Notes under the pieces: generated by a model
What the model saw: only the letters and a program-made list of their open reading frames with translations
Databases searched by the model: none
What the model was told of the DNA's origin: nothing
Source: Hydractinia symbiolongicarpus
Taxonomy: Eukaryota > Cnidaria > Hydrozoa > Anthoathecata > Hydractiniidae
Direction: 5' to 3'
Length of the DNA stretch: 64,000 nucleotides
Assembly: GCF_029227915.1 (NCBI RefSeq)
Contig: NC_079879.1
Span: forward strand, 9,424,001-9,488,000
Position numbers and translations under genes: made by a program
In this document: positions 11,266-22,900 of the stretch, in pieces
Position numbering within the stretch: position 1 is the first letter of the stretch
Layout of the letters: each line of letters starts with the position of its first letter

Positions 11266-11337
11266 TGAAATGACCAGGACTCGAACCTGGGTTATTGCGG
11301 TCACAACGCAATGTACTAACCACTATACGATCACGGC
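11266..11337 (-). tRNA. tRNA-His(GTG) H39, AAA-type
   Basis: Copy of H26. Confidence 0.8.
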
Positions 11338-11559
11338 TCATATGAGATTGTTAACCATATATGTCTTGTTCAAAACACTCTGCTACAATGCGATGATTAA
11401 GAAGTAAATTTCGTTATGTTTGAAGTCGATACACAACATCTTTCGGTTATATAAAGAAAATAAACAAAATAAATGCATAAGACTGTTTTCTCTAGCGAAC
11501 GGAGACAATTTAATTGATACAGAAGTACATGTTCACTATCCTATCACTGACTCTTGTAA

Positions 11560-11631
11560 TGCTGTGACCAGGATTCGAACATGGGTTATTGCGGCCACAA
11601 CGCAATGTACTAATCACTATACGATCACGGC
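11560..11631 (-). tRNA. tRNA-His(GTG) H40, ATG-type
   Basis: Copy of H27; U52, A19, A70. Confidence 0.72.
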
Positions 11632-11855
11632 CGATGTGAGATTGTTATCTGTATATGTCTTGTTCAAAGCACTGAGCTGCAATGCGTTGATTAAGAAATG
11701 TATTACGTTATGTTTGAAGTCGACACACAACATAATTCGGTGTAATAGAGAAAACAAGCAAAATTAAAGCATCAGGAGCTGTTCATCCAAGCGAACGGGG
11801 TCAATTTAATCGATACAGAAATATATGTTCACTTTCCTATCACTGATTCTTGTAA

Positions 11856-11927
11856 TGCCGTGCCCAGGCTTCGAACCTGGGTTATTGCGGCCACAACGCA
11901 ATGTACTAACCACTATACGATCACGGC
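11856..11927 (-). tRNA. tRNA-His(GTG) H41
   Basis: Copy of H28; A7:G66 and G60. Confidence 0.82.
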
Positions 11928-12148
11928 TGATATAAGATTGTTAACCATATGTGTCTTGTTCAAAACACTCTGCTGCAATGCGATGATTAAGAAGTATATT
12001 TCGTTATGTTTGAAGTCGATACACAACATAATTCGGTTATGTAAAAAGAATAAACAAAATGAATGCATAGGACTGTTTTCTCTATCGAACGGAGACAATT
12101 TAATCGATACAGAAGTACACGTTAACTTCCTATCACAGATTCTGCTAA

Positions 12149-12220
12149 TGAAATGACCAGGATGCGAACCTGGGTTATTGCGGCCACAACGCAATGTACT
12201 AACCACTATACGATCACGGC
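12149..12220 (-). pseudogene. tRNA-His pseudogene H42
   Basis: Copy of H29; AAA acceptor and C58. Confidence 0.75.
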
Positions 12221-12446
12221 TGATGTGAGATTGTTATCTATATATGTCTTTTGTTTAAAACACTGTGCTGCAATGCGTTGATTAAGAAATGTATTACGTT
12301 ATGTTTGAAGTCGATACACAACATAATTCGGTGTAATAGAGAAAACAAGCAAAATTAAAGCATCAGGAGCTGTTCATCCAAGCGAACGGGGTCAATTTAA
12401 TCAATACAGAAATATATGTTCACTTTCCTATCACCGATTCTTGTAA

Positions 12447-12518
12447 TGCCGTGACCAGGATTCGAACCTGGGTTATTGAGGCCACAACGGAATGTACTAA
12501 CCACTATACGATCACGGT
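12447..12518 (-). pseudogene. tRNA-His pseudogene H43
   Basis: A1 opposite C72, C29:C41 and C30:U40; anticodon GTG kept. Relative of H30 with the original anticodon. Confidence 0.75.
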
Positions 12519-12736
12519 TTATGTGGGATAGACTATACATGCCTTGTTCAAAGCACTCTGCTGCAAGGCGATGATTAAGAAGTATATCACGTTACGTTTG
12601 AGGCAGATACACAACATAATTCGGTGATATAAAGAAAATAACAAAATGTATTGATAGGACTGTTTTCTCTAGCGAACGGAGATATTTTAATCGATACAGA
12701 CATATATGTTCACTTTCCTATCCCTGATTCTTGTAA

Positions 12737-12807
12737 TGCCGTGACCAGGATTCGAACCTGGGTTATTGCGGCCACACGCAATGTACTAACCACTATACGA
12801 TCACGGC
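12737..12807 (-). pseudogene. tRNA-His pseudogene H44, 6-nt anticodon loop
   Basis: 71 nt: one U before the anticodon is lost, giving a 6-nt loop. All stems are otherwise consensus. Confidence 0.75.
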
Positions 12808-13030
12808 TGATGTGAGATTGTTATCTGTATATGTCTTGTTCAAAACACTGAGCTGCAATGCGTTGATTAGGAAATATACTTCGTATGTTTGAAGTCAATA
12901 CCCAACATAATTCGGTGTTGTAAAGAAAACGAACAAAATTAAAGCATCAGGAGCTGTTCATCCAAGCGAACGGGGTCAATTTAATCGATACAGAAATATA
13001 TGTTCACTTTCCTATCACTGATTCTTGTAA

Positions 13031-13101
13031 TGCCGTGACCAGGATTCGAACCTGGGTTATTGCGGCCACAAAGCAATGTACTAACCACTATACGATCACG
13101 C
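13031..13101 (-). pseudogene. tRNA-His pseudogene H45
   Basis: 71 nt: one C of the 5' acceptor strand is deleted, and U31 faces C39. Confidence 0.75.
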
Positions 13102-13322
13102 TGATATAAGATTGTTAACCATATATGTCTTGTTCAAAACACTCTGCTGCAATGCGATGATTAAGAAGTATATTTCGTTATGTTTGAAGTCGATACACAA
13201 CATAATTCGGTTTTTTAAAAAGAATAAACAAAATGAATGCATAGGACTGTTTTCTCTATCGAACGGAGACAATTTAATCGATACAGAAGTACACGTTAAC
13301 TTCCTATCACAGATTCTACTAA

Positions 13323-13394
13323 TAAAATGACCAGGATTCGAACCTGGGTTATTGCGGCCACATCGCAATGTACTAACCACTATACGATCACGGC
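13323..13394 (-). tRNA. tRNA-His(GTG) H46, AAA-type extended
   Basis: U69 to U72 all changed, so G1:U72 is a wobble as well; A32 in the anticodon loop. Confidence 0.72.
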
Positions 13395-13616
13395 TGATAT
13401 AAGATTGTTAACCATATATGTCTTGTTCAAAACACTCTGCTGCAATGCGATGATTAAGAAGTATATTTCGTTATGTTTGAAGTCGATACACAACATAATT
13501 CGGTTATTTAAAAAGAAAAAACAAAATGAATGCATAGGACTGTTTTCTCTAGCGAACGGAGATATTTTAATCGATACAGAAATATAGGTTCACTTTCCTA
13601 TCACTGATTCTTGTAA

Positions 13617-13688
13617 TGCCGTGACCAGGATTCGAACCTGGGTTATTGCGGCCACAACGCAATGTACTAACCACTATACGATCACGGC
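13617..13688 (-). tRNA. tRNA-His(GTG) H47, consensus
   Basis: Exact consensus between two AAA-type neighbours. Confidence 0.97.
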
Positions 13689-13909
13689 TGATATAAGATT
13701 GTTAACCATATATGTCTTGTTCAAAACACTCTGCTGCAATGCGATGATTAAGAAGTATATTTCGTTATGTTTGAAGTCGATACACAACATAATTCGGTTA
13801 TTTACAAAGAAAAAACAAAATGAATGCATAGGACTGTTTTCTCTATCGAACGAAGTCAATTTAATAGATACAGAAGTACACGTTAACTTCCTATCACAGA
13901 TTCTTCCAA

Positions 13910-13981
13910 TGAAATGTCCAGGATTCGAACCTGGGTTATTGCGGCCACAACGCAATGTACTAACCATCATACGATCACGGC
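13910..13981 (-). tRNA. tRNA-His(GTG) H48, AAA-type
   Basis: AAA acceptor plus A7:A66; D loop starts GATGG, so A14 is lost. Confidence 0.7.
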
Positions 13982-14205
13982 TGATGTGAGATTGTTATCT
14001 ATATATGTCTTGTTCAAAACACTGTGCTGCAATGAGTTGATTAAGAAATGTATTACGTTATGTTTGAAGTCGATACACAACATAATTCGGTGTAATAGAG
14101 AAAACAAGCAAAATTTAAGCATCAGGAGCTGCTCATCCAAGCGAACGGGGTCAATTTAATCGATACAGAAATATAAGTTCACTTTCCTATCACTGATTCT
14201 TGTAA

Positions 14206-14277
14206 TGCCGTGACCAGGATTCGAACCTGGGTTATGGCGGATACAACGCAATGTACTAACCACTATACGATCACGGC
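14206..14277 (-). tRNA. tRNA-His-derived H49, anticodon GTA
   Basis: Loop TTGTATC gives anticodon GTA (Tyr) with U37 instead of a purine. U28:C42 mismatch. Acceptor, D and T arms are consensus. Confidence 0.75.
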
Positions 14278-14498
14278 TGATATAAGATTGTTAACCATAT
14301 ATGTCTTGTTCAAATCACTCTGCTGCAATGCGATGATTAAGAAGTATATTTCGTTATGTTTGAAGTCGATACGCAACATAGTTCGATTATTTAAAAAGAA
14401 TAAACAAAATGAATGCATAGGACTGTTTTCTCTATGGAACGGAGACAATTTAATCGATACAGAAGTACACGTTAACTTCCTATCACAGATTCTTCTAA

Positions 14499-14570
14499 TG
14501 AAATGACCAGGACTCGAACCTGGGTTATTGCGGCCACAACGCAACGTACTAACCACTATACGATCACGGC
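14499..14570 (-). tRNA. tRNA-His(GTG) H50, AAA-type
   Basis: AAA acceptor, G59, G26. Confidence 0.8.
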
Positions 14571-14795
14571 TCATATGAGATTGTTAACCATATATGTCTT
14601 GTTCAAAACACTCTGCTGCAATGCGATGATTAAGAAGTAAATTTCGTTATGTTTGAAGTCGATACACAACATCATTCGGCTATATAAAGAAAATAAACAA
14701 AATAAATGCATCAGGAGCTGTTCATCCAAGCGAACGGGGTCAATTTAATCGATACAGAAATATATGTTCACTTTCCTATCACTGATTCCTTGTAA

Positions 14796-14867
14796 TGCCG
14801 TGACCAGGATTCGAACCTGGGTTATTGCGGCCACAACGCAATGTACTAACCACTATACGATCACGGC
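14796..14867 (-). tRNA. tRNA-His(GTG) H51, consensus
   Basis: Exact consensus; its trailer has one extra base (gattcct) compared with siblings. Confidence 0.97.
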
Positions 14868-15085
14868 TTATGCGAGATTGACTATACATGCCTTGTTCAA
14901 AACACTCTGCTGCAAGGCGATGATTAAGAAGTATATTACGTTATGTTTGAAGCCGATACACATCATAATTCGGTGATATAAAGAAAATAACAAAATGAAT
15001 TCATAGGACTGTTTTCTCTAGCGAACGGAGATATTTTAATCGATACAGAAATATATGTTCACTTTCCTATCACTGATTCTTGTAA

Positions 15086-15157
15086 TGCCTTGACCAGGAT
15101 TCGAACCTGGGTTATTGCGGCCACAACGCAATGTACTAACCACTATACGATCACGGC
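15086..15157 (-). tRNA. tRNA-His(GTG) H52
   Basis: One acceptor mismatch, G4:A69. Confidence 0.87.
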
Positions 15158-15378
15158 TGATATAAGATTGTTAACCATATATGTCTTGTTCAAAACACTC
15201 TGCTGCAATGCGATGATTAAGAAGTATATTTCGTTATGTTTGAAGTCGATACGCAACATAATTCGGTTATTTAAAAAGAATAAACAAAATGAAGGCACAG
15301 GACTGTTTTCTCTATGGAACGGAGACAATTTAATCGATACAGAAGTACACGTTAACTTCCTATCACAGATTCTTCTAA

Positions 15379-15450
15379 TGAAATGACCAGGACTCGAACC
15401 TGGGTTATTGCGGCCACAACGCAATGTACTAACCACTATACGATCACGGC
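15379..15450 (-). tRNA. tRNA-His(GTG) H53, AAA-type
   Basis: AAA acceptor, G59. Confidence 0.8.
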
Positions 15451-15672
15451 TCATATGAGATTGTTAACCATATATGTCTTGTTCAAAACACTCTGCTGCA
15501 ATGCGATGATTAAGAAGTAAATTTCGTTATGTTTGAAGTCGATACACAACATCATTCGGTTATATAAAGAAAATAAACAAAATAAATGCATAGGACTGTT
15601 TTCTCTAGCGAACGGAGACAATTTAATTGATACAGAAGTACATGTTTACTATCCTATCACTGGCTCTTGTAA

Positions 15673-15744
15673 TGCCGTGACCAGGATTCGAACATGGGTT
15701 ATTGCAGCCACAACGCAATGTACTAATCACTATACGATCACGGC
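15673..15744 (-). tRNA. tRNA-His(GTG) H54, ATG-type
   Basis: U52, A19, U39, as H9. Confidence 0.75.
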
Positions 15745-15968
15745 TGATGTGAGATTGTTATCTGTATATGTCTTGTTCAAAGCACTGAGCTGCAATGCGT
15801 TGATTAAGAAATGTATTACGTTATGTTTGAAGTCGATACACAACATAATTCGGTGTAATAGAGAAAACAAGCAAAATTAAAGCATCAGGAGCTGTTCATC
15901 CAAGCGAACCGGGTCAATTTAATAGATACAGAAATATATGTTCACTTTCCTATCACTGATTCTTGTAT

Positions 15969-16040
15969 TGCCGTGACCAGGATTCGAACCTGGGTTATTG
16001 CGGCCACAACGCAATGTACTAACCACTATACGATCACGGC
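15969..16040 (-). tRNA. tRNA-His(GTG) H55, consensus
   Basis: Exact consensus; trailer as H10. Confidence 0.97.
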
Positions 16041-16260
16041 TTATGTGACATTGACTATACATGCCTTGTTCAAAACACTCTGCTGCAAGGCGATGATTAA
16101 GAAGTATATTACGTTATGTTCGAAGCCGATACACAACATAATTCGGTGATATAAAGAAAATAACAAAATGAATTCATAGGACTGTTTTCTCTAGCGAACG
16201 GAGATATTTTAATTGATAAACAGAAATATATGTTCACTTTCCTATCACTTATTCTTGTAA

Positions 16261-16332
16261 TGCCGTGACCAGGATTCGAACCTGGGTTATTGCGGCCACA
16301 ACGCAATGTACTAACCACTATACGATCACGGC
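16261..16332 (-). tRNA. tRNA-His(GTG) H56, consensus
   Basis: Exact consensus with gamma trailer. Confidence 0.97.
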
Positions 16333-16553
16333 TGATATAAGATTGTTAACCATATATGTCTTGTTCAAAACACTCTGCTGCAATGCGATGATTAAGAAGT
16401 ATATTTCGTTATGTTTGAAGTCGATACACAACATAATTCGGTTATGTAAAAAGAATAAACAAAATGAATGCATAGGACTGTTTTCTCTATCGAACGGAGA
16501 CAATTTAATCGATACAGAAGTACACGTTAACTTCCTATCACAGATTCTACTAT

Positions 16554-16625
16554 TGAAATGACCAGGATTCGAACCTGGGTTATTGCAGCCACAACGCAAT
16601 GTACTAACCACTATACGATCACGGC
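16554..16625 (-). tRNA. tRNA-His(GTG) H57, AAA-type
   Basis: AAA acceptor, G31:U39. Confidence 0.8.
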
Positions 16626-16844
16626 TCATGTGAGATTGGCTATATATGCCTTGCTCAAAACACTCTGCTGCAAGGCGATGATTAAGACGTATATTACGTT
16701 ATGTTTGAAGCCGATACACGACATAATTCGGTGATATAAAGAAAATAAACAAAGTGAATTCATAGGACTGTTTTGTCTAGCAAACAGAGACATTTTAATC
16801 GATACAGAAATATATGTTCACTTTCCTATCACTGATTCTTGTAA

Positions 16845-16916
16845 TGAAATGACCAGGACTCGAACCTGGGTTACTGCGGCCACAACGCAATGTGCTAACT
16901 ACTATACGACCACGGC
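16845..16916 (-). pseudogene. tRNA-His pseudogene H58
   Basis: Mosaic: AAA acceptor and G59 joined to the A12:C23, A18 D arm of the H13 class, with G7:U66. Sits left of the 47-bp spacer. Confidence 0.75.
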
Positions 16917-16963
16917 TGATATAAGTTTGTTAACCATATATGTCTTGTTCAAAATTCTGCTAA
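16917..16963. other. 47-bp spacer: internal deletion junction
   Basis: About 174 bp of spacer is missing between H58 and H59. The join falls where tgttcaaaa meets attctgctaatg; both parents share short homology around tctgct, as expected for unequal or slipped exchange. Confidence 0.8.
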
Positions 16964-17035
16964 TGAAATGACCAGGATGCGAACCTGGGTTATTGCGGCC
17001 ACAACGCAATGTACTAACCACTATACGATCACGGC
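16964..17035 (-). pseudogene. tRNA-His pseudogene H59
   Basis: AAA acceptor and C58, as H29; only 47 bp from H58. Confidence 0.75.
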
Positions 17036-17259
17036 TGATGTGAGATTGTTATCTATATATGTCTTGTTCAAAACACTGTGCTGCAATGCGTTGATTAAGA
17101 AATGTATTACGTTATGTTTGAAGTCGATTCACAACATAATTCGGTGTAATAGAAAAAACAAGCAAAATTAAAGCACCAAGAGCTGTTCATCCAAGCGAAC
17201 GGGGTCAATTTAATCAATACAGAAATATATGTTCACTTTCCTATCACCGATTCTTGTAA

Positions 17260-17331
17260 TGCCGTGACCAGGATTCGAACCTGGGTTATTGAGGCCCCAA
17301 CGGAATGTACTAACCACTGTACGATCACGGT
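17260..17331 (-). pseudogene. tRNA-His-derived H60, anticodon GGG
   Basis: Copy of H30 with the same stem defects. Confidence 0.75.
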
Positions 17332-17549
17332 TTATGTGGGATAGACTATACATGCCTTGTTCAAAACACTCTGCTGCAAGGCGATGATTAAGAAGTATAT
17401 CACGTTATGTTTGAAGCCGATACACAACATAATTCAGTGATATAAAGAAAATAACAAAATGAATTCATAGGACTGTTTTCTCTAGCGAACGGTGATATTT
17501 TAATCGATACAGAAGTATATGTTCACTTTCCTATCCCTGATTCTTGTAA

Positions 17550-17621
17550 TGGCGTGACCAGGATTCGAACCTGGGTTATTGCGGCCACAACGCAATGTAC
17601 TAACCATTATACGATCACGGC
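17550..17621 (-). tRNA. tRNA-His(GTG) H61
   Basis: Copy of H31; C2:C71. Confidence 0.83.
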
Positions 17622-17844
17622 TGATGTGAGATTGTTATCTATATATGTCTTTTGTTTAAAACACTGTGCTGCAATGCGTTGATTAAGAAATGTATTACGT
17701 TATGTTTGAAGTCGATACACAACATAATTCGGTTATTTAAAAAGAAGAAACAAAATGAATGCATAGGACTGTTTTCTCTATCGAACGAACTCAATTTAAT
17801 CGATGCAGAAGTACACGTTAACTTCCTATCACAGATTCGTCCAA

Positions 17845-17916
17845 TGAAGTGACCAGGATTCGAACCTGGGTTATTGAGGCCACAACGCAATGTACTAACC
17901 ACTATACGATCACGGC
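17845..17916 (-). tRNA. tRNA-His(GTG) H62, AAG-type
   Basis: Third copy of the H19 allele. Confidence 0.75.
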
Positions 17917-18137
17917 TGATATAAGATTGTTAACCATATATGTCTTGTTCAAAACACTCTGCTGCAATGCGATGATTAAGAAGTATATTTCGTTATGTTT
18001 GAAGTCGATACACAATATAATTCGGTTATTTAAAAAGAATAAACAAAATGAATGCATAGGATTGTTTTCTCTATCGAACGGAGACAATTTAATCGATACA
18101 GAAGTACACGTTAACTTCCTATCACAGATTCTACTAA

Positions 18138-18209
18138 TGAAATGACCAGGATTCGAACCTGGGTTATTGCAGCCACAACGCAATGTACTAACCACTATAC
18201 GATCACGGC
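18138..18209 (-). tRNA. tRNA-His(GTG) H63, AAA-type
   Basis: Third copy of the H20 allele. Confidence 0.8.
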
Positions 18210-18427
18210 TTATGTTAGATTGACTATACATGCCTTGTTCAAAACACTCTGCTGCAAGGCGATGATTAGGAAGTATATTACGTTATGTTTGAAGCCGATA
18301 CACAACATAATTCGGTGATATAAAGAAAATAACAAAATTAATTCATAGGACTGTTTTCTCTAGCGAACGGAGATATTTTAATCGATACAGAAATATATGT
18401 TCACTTTCCTATCACTGATTCTTGTAA

Positions 18428-18499
18428 TGCCGTGACCAGGATTCGAACCTGGGTTTTTGCGGCCACAACGCAATGTACTAACCACTATACGATCACGGC
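18428..18499 (-). tRNA. tRNA-His(GTG) H64, near-consensus
   Basis: A44 only. Confidence 0.95.
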
Positions 18500-18720
18500 T
18501 GATAAAAGATTGTTAACCATATATGTCTTGTTCAAAACACTCTGCTGCAATGTGATGATTAAGAAGGATATTTCGTTATGTTTGAAGTCGATACGCAACA
18601 TAATTCGGTTATTTAAAAAGAATAACCAAAATGAATGCATAGGACTGTTTTCTCTATGGAACGGAGACAATTTAATCGATACAGAAGTACACGTTAACTT
18701 CCTATCACAGATTCTTCTAA

Positions 18721-18792
18721 TGAAATGACCAGGACTCGAACCTGGGTTATTGCGGTCACAACGCAATGTACTAACCACTATACGATCACGGC
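18721..18792 (-). tRNA. tRNA-His(GTG) H65, AAA-type
   Basis: AAA acceptor, G59, A37. Confidence 0.8.
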
Positions 18793-19014
18793 TCATATGA
18801 GATTGTTAACCATATATGTCTTGTTCAAAACACTCTGCTACAATGCGATGATTAAGAAGTAAATTTCGTTATGTTTGAAGTCGATACACAACATCTTTCG
18901 GTTATATAAAGAAAATAAACAAAATAAATGCATAGGACTGTTTTCTCTAGCGAACGGAGACAATTTAATTGATACAGAAGTACATGTTCACTATCCTATC
19001 ACTGACTCTTGTAA

Positions 19015-19086
19015 TGCCGTGACCAGGATTCGAACATGGGTTATTGCGGCCACAACGCAATGTACTAATCACTATACGATCACGGC
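19015..19086 (-). tRNA. tRNA-His(GTG) H66, ATG-type
   Basis: U52, A19. Confidence 0.77.
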
Positions 19087-19310
19087 CGATGTGAGATTGT
19101 TATCTGTATATGTCTTGTTCAAAGCACTGAGCTGCAATGCGTTGATTAAGAAATGTATTACGTTATGTTTGAAGTCGACACACAACATAATTCGGTGTAA
19201 TAGAGAAAACAAGCAAAATTAAAGCATCAGGAGCTGTTCATCCAAGCGAACGGGGTCAATTTAATCGATACAGAAATATATGTTCACTTTCCTATCACTG
19301 ATTCTTGTAA

Positions 19311-19382
19311 TGCCGTGACCAGGATTCGAACCTGGGTTATGGCGGCCACAACGCAATGTACTAACCACTATACGATCACGGC
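19311..19382 (-). tRNA. tRNA-His(GTG) H67
   Basis: U28:C42 only. Confidence 0.87.
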
Positions 19383-19600
19383 TTATGTTAGATTGACTAT
19401 ACATGCCTTGTTCAACACACTCTGCTGCAAGGCGATGATTAAGAAGTATATTACGTTATGTTTGAAGCCGATACACAACATAATTCGGTGATATAAAGAA
19501 AATAACAAAATTAATTCATAGGACTGTTTTCTCTAGCGAACGGAGATATTTTAATCGATACAGAAATATATGTTCACTTTCTTATCACTGATTCTTGTAA

Positions 19601-19672
19601 TGCCGTGACCAGGATTCGAACCTGGGTTTTTGCGGCCACAACGCAATGTACTAACCACTATACGATCACGGC
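19601..19672 (-). tRNA. tRNA-His(GTG) H68, near-consensus
   Basis: A44 only. Confidence 0.95.
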
Positions 19673-19893
19673 TGATAAAAGATTGTTAACCATATATGTC
19701 TTGTTCAAAACACTCTGCTGCAATGCGATGATTAAGAAGGATATTTCGTTATGTTTGAAGTCGATACGCAACATAATTCGGTTATTTAAAAAGAATAAAC
19801 AAAATGAATGCATAGGACTGTTTTCTCTATGGAACGGAGACAATTTAATCGATACAGAAGTACACGTTAACTTCCTATCACAGATTCTTCTAA

Positions 19894-19965
19894 TGAAATG
19901 ACCAGGACTCGAACCTGGGTTATTGCGGTCACAACGCAATGTACTAACCACTATACGATCACGGC
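19894..19965 (-). tRNA. tRNA-His(GTG) H69, AAA-type
   Basis: AAA acceptor, G59, A37. Confidence 0.8.
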
Positions 19966-20187
19966 TCATATGAGATTGTTAACCATATATGTCTTGTTCA
20001 AAACACTCTGCTACAATGCGATGATTAAGAAGTAAATTTCGTTATGTTTGAAGTCGATACACAACATCTTTCGGTTATATAAAGAAAATAAACAAAATAA
20101 ATGCATAAGACTGTTTTCTCTAGCGAACGGAGACAATTTAATTGATACAGAAGTACATGTTCACTATCCTATCACTGACTCTTGTAA

Positions 20188-20259
20188 TGCTGTGACCAGG
20201 ATTCGAACATGGGTTATTGCGGCCACAACGCAATGTACTAATCACTATACGATCACGGC
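20188..20259 (-). tRNA. tRNA-His(GTG) H70, ATG-type
   Basis: U52, A19 and C3:A70. Confidence 0.72.
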
Positions 20260-20483
20260 CGATGTGAGATTGTTATCTGTATATGTCTTGTTCAAAGCAC
20301 TGAGCTGCAATGCGTTGATTAAGAAATGTATTACGTTATGTTTGAAGTCGACACACAACATAATTCGGTGTAATAGAGAAAACAAGCAAAATTAAAGCAT
20401 CAGGAGCTGTTCATCCAAGCGAACGGGGTCAATTTAATCGATACAGAAATATATGTTCACTTTCCTATCACTGATTCTTGTAA

Positions 20484-20555
20484 TGCCGTGCCCAGGCTTC
20501 GAACCTGGGTTATTGCGGCCACAACGCAATGTACTAACCACTATACGATCACGGC
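20484..20555 (-). tRNA. tRNA-His(GTG) H71
   Basis: A7:G66, G60, as H28. Confidence 0.82.
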
Positions 20556-20776
20556 TGATATAAGATTGTTAACCATATGTGTCTTGTTCAAAACACTCTG
20601 CTGCAATGCGATGATTAAGAAGTATATTTCGTTATGTTTGAAGTCGATACACAACATAATTCGGTTATGTAAAAAGAATAAACAAAATGAATGCATAGGA
20701 CTGTTTTCTCTATCGAACGGAGACAATTTAATCGATACAGAAGTACACGTTAACTTCCTATCACAGATTCTGCTAA

Positions 20777-20848
20777 TGAAATGACCAGGATGCGAACCTG
20801 GGTTATTGCGGCCACAACGCAATGTACTAACCACTATACGATCACGGC
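20777..20848 (-). pseudogene. tRNA-His pseudogene H72
   Basis: AAA acceptor, C58. Confidence 0.75.
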
Positions 20849-21072
20849 TGATGTGAGATTGTTATCTATATATGTCTTGTTCAAAACACTGTGCTGCAAT
20901 GCGTTGATTAAGAAATGTATTACGTTATGTTTGAAGTCGATTCACAACATAATTCGGTGTAATAGAAAAAACAAGCAAAATTAAAGCACCAAGAGCTGTT
21001 CATCCAAGCGAACGGGGTCAATTTAATCAATACAGAAATATATGTTCACTTTCCTATCACCGATTCTTGTAA

Positions 21073-21144
21073 TGCCGTGACCAGGATTCGAACCTGGGTT
21101 ATTGAGGCCCCAACGGAATGTACTAACCACTGTACGATCACGGT
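21073..21144 (-). pseudogene. tRNA-His-derived H73, anticodon GGG
   Basis: Third copy of the H30 allele. Confidence 0.75.
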
Positions 21145-21362
21145 TTATGTGGGATAGACTATACATGCCTTGTTCAAAACACTCTGCTGCAAGGCGATGA
21201 TTAAGAAGTATATCACGTTATGTTTGAAGCCGATACACAACATAATTCGGTGATATAAAGAAAATAACAAAATGAATTCATAGGACTGTTTTCTCTAGCG
21301 AACGGTGATATTTTAATCGATACAGAAGTATATGTTCACTTTCCTATCCCTGATTCTTGTAA

Positions 21363-21434
21363 TGGCGTGACCAGGATTCGAACCTGGGTTATTGCGGCCA
21401 CAACGCAATGTACTAACCATTATACGATCACGGC
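21363..21434 (-). tRNA. tRNA-His(GTG) H74
   Basis: C2:C71, A15, as H31. Confidence 0.83.
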
Positions 21435-21660
21435 TGATGTGAGATTGTTATCTATATATGTCTTTTGTTTAAAACACTGTGCTGCAATGCGTTGATTAAG
21501 AAATGTATTACGTTATGTTTGAAGTCGATACACAACATAATTCGGTGTAATAGAGAAAACAAGCAAAATTAAAGCATCAAGAGCTGTTCATCCAAGCGAA
21601 CGGGGTCAATTTAATCAATACAGAAATATATGTTCACTTTCCTATCACCGATTCTTGTAA

Positions 21661-21732
21661 TGCCGTGACCAGGATTCGAACCTGGGTTATTGAGGCCACA
21701 ACGGAATGTACTAACCACTATACAATCACGGC
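21661..21732 (-). pseudogene. tRNA-His pseudogene H75
   Basis: C29:C41 and C30:U40 with U9; unlike H43, G1 is intact. Confidence 0.72.
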
Positions 21733-21950
21733 TTATGTTAGATTGACTATACATGCCTTGTTCAAAACACTCTGCTGCAAGGCGATGATTAAGAAGTATA
21801 TTACGTTATGTTTGAAGCCGATACACAGCATAATTCGGTGATATAAAGAAAATAACAAAATTAATTCATAGGACTGTTTTCTCTAGCGAACGGAGATATT
21901 TTAATCGATACAGAAATATATGTTCACTTTCCTATCACAGATTCTTCTAA

Positions 21951-22022
21951 TGAAATGACCAGGACTCGAATCTGGGTTACTGCAGTCACAACGCAATGTA
22001 CTAACCATTATACGATCACGGC
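21951..22022 (-). pseudogene. tRNA-His pseudogene H76
   Basis: AAA acceptor, A53:C61, A37, wobbles G31:U39 and U27:G43, A15. Confidence 0.75.
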
Positions 22023-22243
22023 TCATATGAGATTGTTAACCATATATGTCTTGTTCAAAACACTCTGCTGCAATGCGATGATTAAGAAGTATATTTCGTT
22101 ATGTTTGAAGTCGATACACAACATAATTCGGTTATGTAAAAAGAATAAACAAAATGAATACATAGGACTGTTTTCTCTATCGAACGGAGACAAGTTAATC
22201 GATATAGAAGTACACGTTAACTTTCTATCACAGATTCTGCTAA

Positions 22244-22315
22244 TGAAATGACCAGGATGCGAACCTGGGTTATTGCGGCCACAACGCAATGTACTAACCA
22301 CTATACGATCACGGC
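22244..22315 (-). pseudogene. tRNA-His pseudogene H77
   Basis: AAA acceptor, C58. Confidence 0.75.
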
Positions 22316-22539
22316 TGATGTGAGATTGTTATCTATATATGTCTTGTTCAAAACAGTGTGCTGCAATGCGTTGATTAAGAAATGTATTACGTTATGTTTG
22401 AAGTCGATACACAACATAATTCGGTGTAATAGAGAAAACAAGCAAAATTAAAGCATCAGGAGCTGTTCATCCAAGCGAACGGGGTCAATTTAATCAATAC
22501 AGAAATATATGTTCACTTTCCTATCACCGATTCTTGTAA

Positions 22540-22611
22540 TGCCGTGACCAGGATTCGAACCTGGGTTATTGAGGCCACAACGGAATGTACTAACCACTAT
22601 ACGATCACGGT
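22540..22611 (-). pseudogene. tRNA-His pseudogene H78
   Basis: Copy of H43. Confidence 0.75.
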
Positions 22612-22829
22612 TTATGTGGGATAGACTATACATGCCTTGTTCAAAGCACTCTGCTGCAAGGCGATGATTAAGAAGTATATCACGTTACGTTTGAGGCCGA
22701 TACACAACATAATTCGGTGATATAAAGAAAATAACAAAATGTATTGATAGGACTGTTTTCTCTAGCGAACGGAGATATTTTAATCGATACAGACATATAT
22801 GTTCACTTTCCTATCCCTGATTCTTGTAA

Positions 22830-22900
22830 TGCCGTGACCAGGATTCGAACCTGGGTTATTGCGGCCACACGCAATGTACTAACCACTATACGATCACGGC
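22830..22900 (-). pseudogene. tRNA-His pseudogene H79, 6-nt anticodon loop
   Basis: Copy of H44, same single-base loss. Confidence 0.75.

Larger units (their letters stand above)
9070..12250. repeat. Higher-order repeat, copy 2
   Basis: H32-H42 repeat H19-H29. Much of the tract recurs again from 17.7 kb on at offset 8628. Confidence 0.85.
12265..14787. repeat. Higher-order repeat, first copy (offset 10093)
   Basis: H43-H50 carry the same private changes as H78-H85: the 6-nt anticodon loop (H44), lost acceptor C (H45), U72 (H46) and GTA anticodon (H49). Ends are approximate. Confidence 0.85.
16954..20878. repeat. Higher-order repeat, copy 3 (offset 8628 from 8326-12250)
   Basis: H59-H72 repeat H29-H42 in order, including rare alleles such as the GGG anticodon (H60 versus H30). 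The left edge coincides with a 174-bp spacer deletion junction. Rightward it continues as a copy of 8.4-9.1 kb (H73 and H74 match H30 and H31). Confidence 0.85.
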
